Shown here: positions 29,757 to 38,132 of the stretch, piece after piece
How the letters are laid out: each line of letters begins with the position of its first letter
How positions within the stretch are numbered: the stretch's first letter is position 1
Assembly (NCBI GenBank): GCA_934088535.1
Contig: CAKOJC010000002.1
Coordinates: 1 to 60,332, forward strand
Direction: 5' to 3'
Length of the DNA: 60,332 nt
DNA from: an uncultured Bacilli bacterium
Lineage (GTDB): Bacteria > Bacillota_I > Bacilli_A > RF39 > UBA660
Position numbers and translations under genes: made by a program
The notes under the pieces: generated by a model
What the model saw: the letters and a program-made list of their open reading frames with translations, nothing else
Database searches by the model: none
Told to the model about the DNA's origin: nothing

Positions 29757-29864
29757 TAAAAAAAGCACGAAATCCACTACTTAACAGCGACTCCGTACTT
29801 TATAAAAGTTCGTGTAGGTTTCCCCGGGATAGCTCAATATAATAATCTTATATCCCCTCACTTG
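29757..29864 (-). ncRNA. Structured leader RNA (possible riboswitch or small RNA)
   Basis: About 108 nucleotides between a consensus promoter and a seven-T run. Pairings I can see on the minus strand: GGGATA (29856-29851) with TATCCC (29831-29826), ACTTT with AAAGT as a small hairpin, and CACGAA (29814-29809) with TTCGTG (29771-29766), the last directly before the T-run at 29764-29758. It is more GC-rich than its surroundings. I could not match it to a known riboswitch class. It precedes the Spo0A-C-like gene by about 45 bases. Confidence 0.65.
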
Positions 29865-29870
29865 ACCTAG

Positions 29871-29899
29871 ATTATAGACTATTTGTATTAATTTGTCAA
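29871..29899 (-). promoter_or_regulatory. Consensus promoter of the leader RNA
   Basis: Minus strand TTGACA (29899-29894), exactly 17 bases, TATAAT (29876-29871): a perfect sigma-A-type promoter. The TGA stop of the upstream metalloprotein gene lies inside the -35 box. Confidence 0.9.
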
Positions 29900-31521
29900 T
29901 CACTATCGTTATTTTCTTTTTTTAATTTATGTTCTATAATACCATCAATTAATATATTATTACTTTCCATTTGTAAGTCATTCATTTCGCCATATAAAAT
30001 AGCAAGTCCTCTTACAAATTCTTTCATCTTAATACTTATACTATCTAGTTTAATTAATAATTTATTCCTATCTTTTAATGTTAATAGTTTGTTTAATCTT
30101 TCAATCATTCTATTTTTATCATCATTAATAGATTGGTTATCATCTAATACTAATTCTTCTAAATCTTTTACTATGTCTTCTTTTGATAATTTTCTGTTTG
30201 TTAAAATATCTTCTAGTTGGTTTATTTCATTTTTGTCTTTTGATTGATTCTTTTCTATAATTAATTCTAATGTTGTTTTTCTAGTTCCATCTTGATGATA
30301 TAAATAATTAAATATTGGATAGTTTTTAAATATATCTATTTTAAATTCTTCTTTTAGAACACTTATTATTTCTTTTATATTTTCGTTAAAAATAATATCT
30401 ACATTTTTTTCTTTCCTTTGGTAATATCTTATATCTTTCTTATGTTTTTGTTCATCTTTTTCTATAGTTCTTAATGTGTTTTCTTTAGGAATAATACCTA
30501 ATTTTCTTAAGTATTGATCTGTTTTAAGTGCGCCAAATCGTCTAGCATCTATCTCGTTGTATAGTGACATATAGTTATCACTACAGTACTTATCTGGTAA
30601 TACATTTGATAGTAGATAATCTTGAATCATTATTATATATTCATATGGAAGATTATCTTTCTCATATATTTTTTCTTGAAGTAAATGTGTTAATTCATGA
30701 AATATTGTGTCAAATAAATTTCTTTTTTTAGCAAGTTGATTTAAATAAAAATGGTTAAATGTACTATCTGAAATTGCTATTACATGATTATCGTAGCTTC
30801 CTAACGTACCTAGTTTTAATCTGCATATATCTAAATAACAATATGTACCATACTTTGATGCGTGATTACTTACAAAACTACTTAATGTATTTTTTAATGA
30901 GTCTAGTGAAGGTCTTTTTGAATACTTCATTATGTTTCTAAAGTATAAATCTATATATTCTTGTGGAATATTATGAGCTGTTGAGAAGATTAAATCTAAA
31001 TCATTAAAATCATCATTTGTTATTTCTCTTTCTAATGTTGTTTTTTCTTTAAATTTTGATAGTAGTTCTGAAACTCTTTCACTATAGTTTATTTCTTGTA
31101 AAAATGTTTCTATTTCTTTTATTTGATTATTTAAAAGATTTATTGCTTCTTTTTTAACATCTATATTTTCTTCAGTATATGGCCACTCTCCAGTTAGTTT
31201 AATAATATTAATTGTTTCGTAATAAACATATAAATAATGTATTAATTCTAAATATACTAATTCTTTTAAATTATTTTTTACTAGTATATCATCCTTTACT
31301 ATTCTTATTACATTTGATATAAAAGATTTATTTAATATCATTTCACCAGTAATTCTTGAGTTATAAACAAGTTTCTTTATATAGTCATAAAGTGCAGCGT
31401 AATAATCTGATTTTGTTCCATCACAAAATATATCTTGATTATTTTTAAAATCTAAGAATTTTTCATTAATTTCCCTAACAAGTACTATTCTTCCTAATTT
31501 TATATTATCAAATTTTTTCAT
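29896..31521 (-). CDS. Unknown protein with HExxH metal motif
   Basis: 541 aa, soluble, mostly helical, Lys/Glu-rich. DTIFHELTHLLQEK at residues 271-284 fits a zinc peptidase motif, and YNEIDARRFGALK about 50 residues later could supply the third Glu ligand. The C-terminal 150 residues look like coiled coil. I do not recognise the family. It resembles in style the HExxH protein at 4724-5671. Confidence 0.55.
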   Translation of the reverse strand: MKKFDNIKLGRIVLVREINEKFLDFKNNQDIFCDGTKSDYYAALYDYIKKLVYNSRITGEMILNKSFISNVIRIVKDDILVKNNLKELVYLELIHYLYVYYETINIIKLTGEWPYTEENIDVKKEAINLLNNQIKEIETFLQEINYSERVSELLSKFKEKTTLEREITNDDFNDLDLIFSTAHNIPQEYIDLYFRNIMKYSKRPSLDSLKNTLSSFVSNHASKYGTYCYLDICRLKLGTLGSYDNHVIAISDSTFNHFYLNQLAKKRNLFDTIFHELTHLLQEKIYEKDNLPYEYIIMIQDYLLSNVLPDKYCSDNYMSLYNEIDARRFGALKTDQYLRKLGIIPKENTLRTIEKDEQKHKKDIRYYQRKEKNVDIIFNENIKEIISVLKEEFKIDIFKNYPIFNYLYHQDGTRKTTLELIIEKNQSKDKNEINQLEDILTNRKLSKEDIVKDLEELVLDDNQSINDDKNRMIERLNKLLTLKDRNKLLIKLDSISIKMKEFVRGLAILYGEMNDLQMESNNILIDGIIEHKLKKENNDSD

Positions 31522-31566
31522 ATATTTCCTTAGGTGTATTATACTAGCATATTTTATATATTTTGT

Positions 31567-31992
31567 CTATTTAAAGAATTTGATTTTATTTATTAATGGT
31601 AAGTCTTTTGCTTTATTATTACATACATTAAATAAACCAAGTAAAACTATAAAACTAAATAACATATTTATTAATGCAAATATTATTCTTAAAGATAGTG
31701 GTAAGATCATACATTTTATTCCACTTATTAAATCACAAGGGGTACCAAAAATATATGATAATGTTCTTTTAATAATTAAAAATATTAAGTATGTAAAAAG
31801 TATATTCATTCCATTTGCAGTATGATAATGAACATAAGAATTTTTCTTTGATAGTATAAAAGGTACAAATGGAATAAGATATGAAACAATACTTAGTGTT
31901 CTTCCTGACTCTATTTCTTCTAACATATAATTTTCAGTATGATCTTCTGTATTTAATAATACTAATATTTTTTCTTTTAATTTATCTTTCAT
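31567..31992 (-). CDS. Small membrane protein, DUF4870-like
   Basis: 141 aa with a charged start and about three membrane helices (SYLIPFVPFIL, MNILFTYLIFLII, FSFIVLLGLF). The segment YVHYHTANGMNILFTYL resembles the FHAxQGxxL stretch of DUF4870 proteins. Function unknown. No Shine-Dalgarno is seen; TATGAT lies six bases before the ATG, so the message may be leaderless. Confidence 0.55.
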   Translation of the reverse strand: MKDKLKEKILVLLNTEDHTENYMLEEIESGRTLSIVSYLIPFVPFILSKKNSYVHYHTANGMNILFTYLIFLIIKRTLSYIFGTPCDLISGIKCMILPLSLRIIFALINMLFSFIVLLGLFNVCNNKAKDLPLINKIKFFK

Positions 31993-32077
31993 TAGTTAAT
32001 CATATGTTTATATCTTGTTAAAAAGAACTATATATGTTTAATGGATATATATATTTTGCTTTGTATTTTATTTATGA

Positions 32078-32083
32078 TATAAT
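32078..32083 (+). promoter_or_regulatory. -10 box of a probably leaderless message
   Basis: TATAAT is followed by TTTATT and then ATG, so transcription would start at or within a base of the start codon. A weak -35 (TTGCTT) stands 16 bases upstream. No ribosome-binding site precedes the ATG at 32090. Confidence 0.5.
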
Positions 32084-32089
32084 TTTATT

Positions 32090-32863
32090 ATGAAAACTAT
32101 TGAGTTAAATGATATTTTAAATAATGATGAGATACTTGATAAAATGTTTTTTCATTTTGCGCCTAAAGTTAGTTATGATGAAATTCAAACAAAAGGATTT
32201 GAAGCAAAAATTGGAAAGAATGCGATGGGTATTGAAAAAAATCCTAAGGTTTTTTTTGCTGAAGGACCTATTAATTCTCTTAGAATTGCTGATGTGTGGA
32301 TTAGATGGATTGGTTGGCATGTTTGTCAAAGAAAATATTTTGGTGATAATAATGAGTTTTGGTCTAATGAAAGAAATGCTCAATTGAAAAATGATTTTGC
32401 TAGTGGAGATATTTTTACCGAAGATGTGTTAAATGAAATATATAAAGAATTTCTTGATATGTGTAAAAACTTTGAATATTATGCATTTGATTTAGAAGAA
32501 GGAATTGATTTTTCTTTTGATGATGTTGATGAAGTTAAAGGCAGTCACTTACATAATGGAGTTCTTTCTTTTTCCCCAACTTTTATGATGATGTATGGAC
32601 CATATTCTGATTTTAAAAATATAAAAACAGATAAATGGAATTTACATACTTTTCCACATAAAGGTGTTACTCCTGAAAAAATTTTTCAGGTTGTATCTGC
32701 AGAATATGGAAATGATTTTAATATGCTAGATGTAATATGGAAAATCAGAGAAAAATGTCTTTCTGATCCTGAAAAGAAAAGTCAAGTTGAAGAACTAGCA
32801 TTCTTAAATGACTTTTTAGAAAAAACTCAATCTTTAGAAAATAAAACTACTATATCTATATGA
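32090..32863 (+). CDS. Conserved-looking protein of unknown function
   Basis: 257 aa, soluble, no membrane segments. The N-terminal region FHFAPKVSYDEIQTKGFEAKIG followed by NPKVFFAEG has the H-x-x-x...I-x-x-x-GF...VFF layout seen in some ADP-ribosyltransferase-like folds; that resemblance is weak. A conserved-looking WIRWIGWHVC lies near residue 70. It is an isolated plus-strand gene between minus-strand genes, probably read from a leaderless message. Confidence 0.6.
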   Translation: MKTIELNDILNNDEILDKMFFHFAPKVSYDEIQTKGFEAKIGKNAMGIEKNPKVFFAEGPINSLRIADVWIRWIGWHVCQRKYFGDNNEFWSNERNAQLKNDFASGDIFTEDVLNEIYKEFLDMCKNFEYYAFDLEEGIDFSFDDVDEVKGSHLHNGVLSFSPTFMMMYGPYSDFKNIKTDKWNLHTFPHKGVTPEKIFQVVSAEYGNDFNMLDVIWKIREKCLSDPEKKSQVEELAFLNDFLEKTQSLENKTTISI

Positions 32864-32883
32864 ATTAATATAGTAGTTTTTTA
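32843..32883 (+). terminator. Bidirectional terminator
   Basis: AAACTACTATAT and ATATAGTAGTTT form a long stem around 32854-32868 with T-rich sequence on both sides. It separates the convergent genes at 32090-32863 and 32889-33407. Confidence 0.8.
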
Positions 32884-32888
32884 TATAG

Positions 32889-33407
32889 TTAATTATTTAT
32901 TTTATGTTCTTTTTCAAATTTAAGTAATTTTTTTACTCTTCCATTTTCAATGTTGTTTTCTGAATTTATTTCTCTTAATCCATTTGTTAAAAAATCGTTG
33001 TATGTTAGAGATATCATTCTTTTATTTTTTACGTCATATAGTAATCCATCTACATTATATTGCATAGCTGAATATAAATCTTTAGTAAGCCATAAATCAA
33101 TAATCGTATCATTATATTCAAATTTAAATCCGCCAAATCTATTTCTTCCAGGTTTTATTTTGAATGCTTTAAATACTTCTTGAATCCATTTTTCATCTTC
33201 TCCAAGTACAACAAAATCTAAATCTTTAGGAATTTTAGCATCCATCAAATCTCTAATTCCGCCACCAATTAAATATATTTGAAAAAGTGTTGATATTGCT
33301 TTTGCTGGATAAAAATGATTTTTAATGTATCTATCAAGGCGCATTTCAAGACTCAAATCTAACATAAACTCATCATCAACATCATTATATTTTATATAAT
33401 AGTTCAT
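32889..33407 (-). CDS. Minimal nucleotidyltransferase (CCA-adding enzyme head-like domain)
   Basis: 172 aa. IYLIGGGIRDLMDAKIPKDLDFVVLG near residue 45 carries the GG-x-x-RD and DxD elements of the pol-beta nucleotidyltransferase head of poly(A) polymerase/tRNA CCA-adding enzymes, and FEYNDTIIDLWL gives the third acidic residue. The neck, body and tail domains that bind tRNA are missing: it is less than half the length of a CCA enzyme. It lies about 100 bases after the tRNA-Trp gene, with a terminator between. Function unknown. Confidence 0.65.
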   Translation of the reverse strand: MNYYIKYNDVDDEFMLDLSLEMRLDRYIKNHFYPAKAISTLFQIYLIGGGIRDLMDAKIPKDLDFVVLGEDEKWIQEVFKAFKIKPGRNRFGGFKFEYNDTIIDLWLTKDLYSAMQYNVDGLLYDVKNKRMISLTYNDFLTNGLREINSENNIENGRVKKLLKFEKEHKINN

Positions 33408-33473
33408 AAACTACCTCTTTTTCTTTAATATTCTATCATATAAATTATTAAATTCACCATAAAAAATGATACA

Positions 33474-33499
33474 AATAAAAAGCCTGATATTGATCAGAC
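33474..33499 (-). terminator. Terminator of tRNA-Trp
   Basis: Minus strand AGTCTGAT pairs with ATCAGGCT around CAAT (one G-T pair), followed by TTTTTATTTG. Confidence 0.75.
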
Positions 33500-33510
33500 T
33501 AAATTACATA

Positions 33511-33585
33511 TGGCAGGGGTAGAAGGACTCGAACCCTCCCCAACGGTTTTGGAGACCGGCATGCTACCACTGACACCATACCCCT
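33511..33585 (-). tRNA. trnW: tRNA-Trp (CCA)
   Basis: 75 nucleotides including an encoded CCA end. The acceptor arms AGGGGTA and TACCCCT pair fully; the anticodon loop is CTCCAAA, anticodon CCA; the T-arm has GTTCGAGTC. A CCA anticodon reads only UGG and agrees with TGA being used as a stop here. Confidence 0.97.
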
Positions 33586-33614
33586 ACATAGCACTTTTTT
33601 TCAAAAGCAATTTA

Positions 33615-33643
33615 ATTATACAATATATATTTTAACAAATCAA
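33615..33643 (-). promoter_or_regulatory. tRNA-Trp promoter
   Basis: Minus strand TTGATT, 17 bases, TATAAT (33620-33615), about 30 bases before the mature tRNA end. Confidence 0.7.
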
Positions 33644-33681
33644 CATTTTTCTTTAATGCATACAATATATTAGGTGATTTT

Positions 33682-34110
33682 ATGCTTATAAAATATTCTA
33701 CTAAAGAATTAGATTTATGTGCTAGGCTTATGAGAGCGGAAGCACTTGCTGAAGGAGATCTTGCAATGTTGATGGTTGGTAATGTTATTGTTAATAGAGC
33801 AATTGCTGACTGTTTAGACTTTAAAAAAATAAGAAGCATTACTGATGTTGTATATCAAAATCCAGGTGGTTTTGTTGGTACTAACAGTAGTCTTTTTAAT
33901 AGTGGAAGTGCTACTACAAAAGAAAAAGAACTTGCTAAACGTGTGTTAAAAGGTGAATACTACTACCCTGCCACTAATGCATTATGGTTCTATGGCCCTA
34001 AGAAAAATGAAGAATGTAAAGGAACTTGGTTTAATCAACGAAACACAGGCAGATATAAAGGACATTGTTTCTACGCACCTGACCCTGGAGTATGTAATGA
34101 ACTTTACTAA
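33682..34110 (+). CDS. SleB/CwlJ-like cell wall hydrolase
   Basis: 142 aa, just the Hydrolase_2 domain: LCARLMRAEALAEGDLAMLMVGNVIVNRA holds the catalytic Glu of SleB-type lytic enzymes, and ITDVVYQNPGGF matches the VIYQPxQF block. There is no signal peptide, as in CwlJ. Members lyse spore cortex or vegetative peptidoglycan. AGGTGA precedes the ATG. Confidence 0.85.
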   Translation: MLIKYSTKELDLCARLMRAEALAEGDLAMLMVGNVIVNRAIADCLDFKKIRSITDVVYQNPGGFVGTNSSLFNSGSATTKEKELAKRVLKGEYYYPATNALWFYGPKKNEECKGTWFNQRNTGRYKGHCFYAPDPGVCNELY

Positions 34111-34180
34111 GTTTACATTAAAATAACTATCACTTTACTCTTTATTATGTTATAATCTATATAGAATAAGAGGTGGATTT

Positions 34181-35860
34181 ATGGCAGTATTTGGTACTAC
34201 ACAAAAAAAAGATGTTAGCACGCTAGAAAGTGACTTAAATACACTAACTGAAAATATGAAAATTATTGCTGGCAATGTTGATGATATTAATGAACAAGTT
34301 GATGATTTTAAAAAACAATTTGACGAAGTTAAATCTAATATTGACTCAATTGAAAAGCAGATTAAAAATTTTATGTCCGAAGTTAGAGGAAATACCTATG
34401 TAAGTAATGCTAGAGCCGAACTTGAAAACGAAGAAAAAAAATTAAATGATAAATATGGTCAATATGATTTAATACGTAATAAATTAAATGATATTGTTAA
34501 CACTTTAGAAAAGGGTTACATTGAAAAAAATAAATTATTAACTCAAAGCGAACAAGCTCGTTTAAGTGATTCGACATACTATCTAGCACATTCTTTAGTT
34601 GCTATAAGTGCATGGCTTAAAAATGAAAGAAAATTAGCTCATAAAGAGTTAAATAAAGCATTAAGTCTAGATGATAATAAAACATCATTATTGTTTAGTA
34701 TGTTTTACTTAAAATTAGATAGAAGAGAAACAGCTATTAAATGGTTAAAAAGATATTTATATAATCAAGATCCTATTAATATGAATAGTGATATACTTGG
34801 TGTTATTAACTTACTAAGTAGTGAAAAATATGATGGAGATATTAATAAAACTTTGTATGTACATGTTAATAGTTGGGTAAATAAAGCAGTTAATGACAGT
34901 ATTAGTGATAAAGTAGCTAATAAATGGGAAAACTTTTTTAGAAATAATTTAGATGTTATTGATGAAAATGATTATGCATTCTCTAAAACATATGTTAAAG
35001 GTTATAGTAAAATAAAGAAAAAACTAGAATTGTGTTATTCATATAATAATGTTTATTCTAAATTCTTAGAATTGTTAAGCAATGTTAAAAATAGTACTGA
35101 TGAGGATAAGATTTTTCATAATTTAATATATGATTATGATTATAAAGAACTTGAATTAAGAAGAAATATTTTAAAAAATAAATTAATTATTGAATGTAAT
35201 GGTAATTTAGAAGAAGCTGAAAGCAAATATAAATTATATGATAACTTTATAAATACTAATGATAATTTTTATCTAGAACTTAATGATGCGATAATTAATA
35301 GAAATGATTTATCTTTGAATACTAAAAAATTAGCTATTTCTTTATGTAAAAATGATATCATTAGAGGATATGAAAGAGTATTCAATAATGAGGATGAAAT
35401 TATAGATGAAGAATTTGAGATTAAAATTAATGAATGGGTTGGTACTACAAGAGATGGAAGTAATGAAAAAGAACTTCAAGATTCTCTTACAGATTATGTA
35501 AAAAAGCCTTTTGCAGAAGAATCTCAATCTCAACAATATTATTCACCAAAAACACTATATTGTGGTATCTTTATTGCTATAGGAATAGTACTTTCTTTCA
35601 TTAAATTTTATGTTGGACTATCAGTTGTAGTTGTTGGTGGATTGATGCTAATGATCTTCTTGTTTAATACTTCTAGAAATAGAGAGGATATAATTAAAGA
35701 ATATAATGAGGCTCTTAATAAATATATATTTGAGTTAAATAATGTACTTGCTGAAATAGTTGATATGAAATATATATGTAGAAAAAACTTAAAATATAAA
35801 AATCAATTTACTGAATATATTGAATCATTTGATAGAAAAGATTATATAGATTATGAGTAG
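34181..35860 (+). CDS. Coiled-coil/helical-repeat membrane protein of unknown function
   Basis: 559 aa. An N-terminal coiled coil (about residues 10-95, TENMKIIAGNVDDINEQVDD) precedes a TPR-like helical region (LAHSLVAISAWLKNERKLAHKELNKAL, residues 130-200). Two adjacent membrane helices lie at about residues 462-500 and a charged tail follows. Not recognised. AAGAGGTGG precedes the ATG. It starts a three-gene plus-strand operon with the next two entries. Confidence 0.75.
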   Translation: MAVFGTTQKKDVSTLESDLNTLTENMKIIAGNVDDINEQVDDFKKQFDEVKSNIDSIEKQIKNFMSEVRGNTYVSNARAELENEEKKLNDKYGQYDLIRNKLNDIVNTLEKGYIEKNKLLTQSEQARLSDSTYYLAHSLVAISAWLKNERKLAHKELNKALSLDDNKTSLLFSMFYLKLDRRETAIKWLKRYLYNQDPINMNSDILGVINLLSSEKYDGDINKTLYVHVNSWVNKAVNDSISDKVANKWENFFRNNLDVIDENDYAFSKTYVKGYSKIKKKLELCYSYNNVYSKFLELLSNVKNSTDEDKIFHNLIYDYDYKELELRRNILKNKLIIECNGNLEEAESKYKLYDNFINTNDNFYLELNDAIINRNDLSLNTKKLAISLCKNDIIRGYERVFNNEDEIIDEEFEIKINEWVGTTRDGSNEKELQDSLTDYVKKPFAEESQSQQYYSPKTLYCGIFIAIGIVLSFIKFYVGLSVVVVGGLMLMIFLFNTSRNREDIIKEYNEALNKYIFELNNVLAEIVDMKYICRKNLKYKNQFTEYIESFDRKDYIDYE

Positions 35861-35869
35861 GAGGTTTTT

Positions 35870-36034
35870 ATGAATAAAGATGAAAAAAAGAAAATTAATG
35901 ATAAATTTTCTCAAGATATAGAAAATAATGAGAAAAAGAAAAATAAAAAAGATGAAGATAATATTGTGATTGAACTTCCGGATTGGAATTTAGAACCTCC
36001 TGTTGATGATAAAAATGAGAGAGGTGAAGCATGA
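35870..36034 (+). CDS. 54-aa acidic/lysine-rich small protein
   Basis: Not listed among longer open frames, but supported by a perfect GGAGG five bases before the ATG and by an ATGA overlap with the next gene. The first 30 residues are almost only Lys, Asp, Glu and Asn; then comes the motif IVIELPDWNLEPPVDD, which looks like a short linear interaction motif. No membrane segment. The operon position suggests that it links the large membrane protein to the third gene product. Confidence 0.75.
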   Translation: MNKDEKKKINDKFSQDIENNEKKKNKKDEDNIVIELPDWNLEPPVDDKNERGEA

Positions 36035-36492
36035 TAACATATTATGATTTAGTTAACTTTTTAGAATCTCTTGGTAATGAGAAAAATGATAACAGTATTA
36101 TTGAAAGATTAAATAATTTAAATGTTAGTCTTGAAGGAGATAGATATTATAGATTTTTAGATCATTTATCACTTATGATTCAGATAAGACTTACCAATGC
36201 ACTTAATGAACTTATTATTATTAAAGATAAGATTAGAAATGATGATAGATTATTTGAAGAAGAATTTAAAAATTATACAAATGAAGTTTCATTATGTTTT
36301 CAAATAGCTGGTGTTAAACTGGTACATGAGGAAAATCAAATTGAAATTGGTAGAATTATTATGGATACTAATAACAGTTTATTAGATCAGTTAAAAAATG
36401 AAATTAATACTAGTGATGATGATATACTTCGAATTATAAACGAAGCATATTTACAAGAAAATACTAATGATGAAAATATGATTGAAGAATAA
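36031..36492 (+). CDS. Small helical protein of unknown function
   Basis: 153 aa, soluble, predicted all-helical and acidic (DRYYRFLDHLSLMIQIRL, then alternating charged helices). The ATG overlaps the TGA of the 54-aa gene (ATGA), so translation is coupled. Not recognised. It ends at a strong hairpin terminator. Confidence 0.7.
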   Translation: MITYYDLVNFLESLGNEKNDNSIIERLNNLNVSLEGDRYYRFLDHLSLMIQIRLTNALNELIIIKDKIRNDDRLFEEEFKNYTNEVSLCFQIAGVKLVHEENQIEIGRIIMDTNNSLLDQLKNEINTSDDDILRIINEAYLQENTNDENMIEE

Positions 36493-36522
36493 AAGCATTA
36501 ACAAAATCGTTAATGCTTTTTG
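36491..36522. terminator. Bidirectional terminator
   Basis: AAAAGCATTAAC (36491-36502) and GTTAATGCTTTT (36509-36520) form a 12-bp stem with T-runs on both strands, between the convergent operon and the amidase gene. Confidence 0.9.
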
Positions 36523-36526
36523 TATG

Positions 36527-37477
36527 TTAGTTAGTAGGTATAAGTAAACTTTGCCCTATTTGAAGAGTTGTTGAATCAAGATTATTTATTGTCATTAACT
36601 TGTTAACTGAGGTACCATATTTGTCAGCTATCTTCCATAATGAGTCACCTTTTTTTACAACATATGTATTGTAATTAGTCGAACCTGGAATTTTAAGAAC
36701 TTGTCCTATTTGAAGTGTATTAGTTTTTAGATTATTTAAATTCTTAATATCGTTGATCGTAGTGTCATATTTATTGGCAATGGTCCATAAATTATCACCT
36801 TTTTGAACTACATAATTTATTTCTCCAGTATTTTTTACACTTGAATTATCACTTTTAGGTATAAATAATTGTTGACTAACAGTTAATTTATCATTTGATA
36901 GATTATTTATTTTCTTTAAAGTATCTACTGTTGTATTATATTCTTTAGCAATATCCCATAATGAATCACCTTTTTTTACTTTATAAATTAAATAATCTTC
37001 AGGTATCATTTCGTCGTTCTTAGTAAGTTTTAATGTTTGTCCTACTTTAAGGGTATTACTAGTTAGTTTATTTATTTCTTTTAATTCTTTAACAGTTATT
37101 CCATATTTATTTGCTATACTCCAAAGTGAGTCTCCTTTTTTAACTGTATAGTAATCACTTCCAAGTGGTGGAGTATATTTAAAACCTTTGTAGTCCGCAA
37201 GTGCTCTAATTACCGCTTCTACATAATTCTTGTAATTTTTTTCTATTTGTTCAACATCATCTTTAGGACTATCTATAAACCCATATTCTACTGTTATACT
37301 TTCATTATTAGGTGTATTTCTTTGCATGAAATAATAATCTTTTATAGGATTACTAGGTAATCTTTGCTGATAATATTTTCTTACGTTTTGACCTTCTTTT
37401 TCAAGTTCATTAAGTATTTTTTTAGAAAGTGTGCTGTTGTTTCTTAAAGCATAGATTACTTCAGCACCATCCCCACC
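36527..37477 (-). pseudogene. LysM amidase, 3' part (interrupted gene)
   Basis: The C-terminal 315 codons of an N-acetylmuramoyl-L-alanine amidase. In frame from the junction it reads GGDGAEVIYALRNN, then SITVEYGFIDSP with the catalytic Glu of Amidase_3, then four LysM domains of about 45 residues, each starting with a KKGDSLW-type motif (about 125 residues in onward). An ATG at 37327 could start a truncated product, but it would lack all zinc ligands. The 5' part, with the zinc ligands, is at 48014-48279. The two parts are separated by a serine-recombinase element and match perfectly when joined at GG. Confidence 0.92.
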
Positions 37478-37496
37478 TGGTGATGGTCAATGTGTA
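37476..37496. repeat. Attachment site, one end of the element
   Basis: GATGGTCAATGTGTA at 37482-37496 is an imperfect inverted copy (13 of 15) of the sequence at 47998-48012. It sits four to five bases inside the shared CCACC (37473-37477, GGTGG on the minus strand). Crossover is placed at the central GG (37476-37477). Confidence 0.85.
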
Positions 37497-37503
37497 GTTT
37501 TTA

Positions 37504-38118
37504 TTATAAATATTTATTTATATCATTTATATATAATTTTAAAATATCATATTGTTTTATATTTTTATTCTTATATCCTAATTCTTTTCTAATCGCTAGA
37601 ATTAAAATTTCAATCTTAGGTGCTTCATTTGTCAAATAATATTTTGTGGATTCTTCCTTAGTTAGACCTTTTTTATTTGTCTCGCTATTCATAGCAGATA
37701 TTTTAAAGTCAGACCAAGCTTTCAATACGTTGTCAGATGCATAAATTGTCATATATTTTTGCTGTTCTCTCAATTCTTTTGTTATATTTTTATTATCTGT
37801 AATTTCAGCATAAAGAACATTTTTTATTAACCAATCTAAAAATTCAATATATACCTTTTGTCTTTCTTCTCTAATTTGATTTTTAATATTATATCTATTT
37901 TCAAAATATTTTCCCACTGGTACTGAAACAAACGCTAATAATCCTGTAATCAATGCTACCGAAATAGTTGGGTATTTATCAAATACATATTTAATAGCCT
38001 TTATTAACAATTGACCTGTTTTTATAGAAACATAAACAGCAAATATTAGCAATGCCATTCCTAGAATGAAGTATAATATATCACGTTTAGAATTAAATAT
38101 TTTTTTCTTATTATTCAT
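37504..38118 (-). CDS. Membrane protein of unknown function (element cargo)
   Basis: 204 aa with two N-terminal membrane helices (FILGMALLIFAVYVSI and ISVALITGLLAFVSVPVG) and a soluble helical C-terminus ending in QYDILKLYINDINKYL. Proteins of this plan are common in mobile elements; the role is unknown. Its stop lies eight bases inside the element boundary repeat. Confidence 0.7.
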   Translation of the reverse strand: MNNKKKIFNSKRDILYFILGMALLIFAVYVSIKTGQLLIKAIKYVFDKYPTISVALITGLLAFVSVPVGKYFENRYNIKNQIREERQKVYIEFLDWLIKNVLYAEITDNKNITKELREQQKYMTIYASDNVLKAWSDFKISAMNSETNKKGLTKEESTKYYLTNEAPKIEILILAIRKELGYKNKNIKQYDILKLYINDINKYL

Positions 38119-38132
38119 AATTTTCTCCTACT

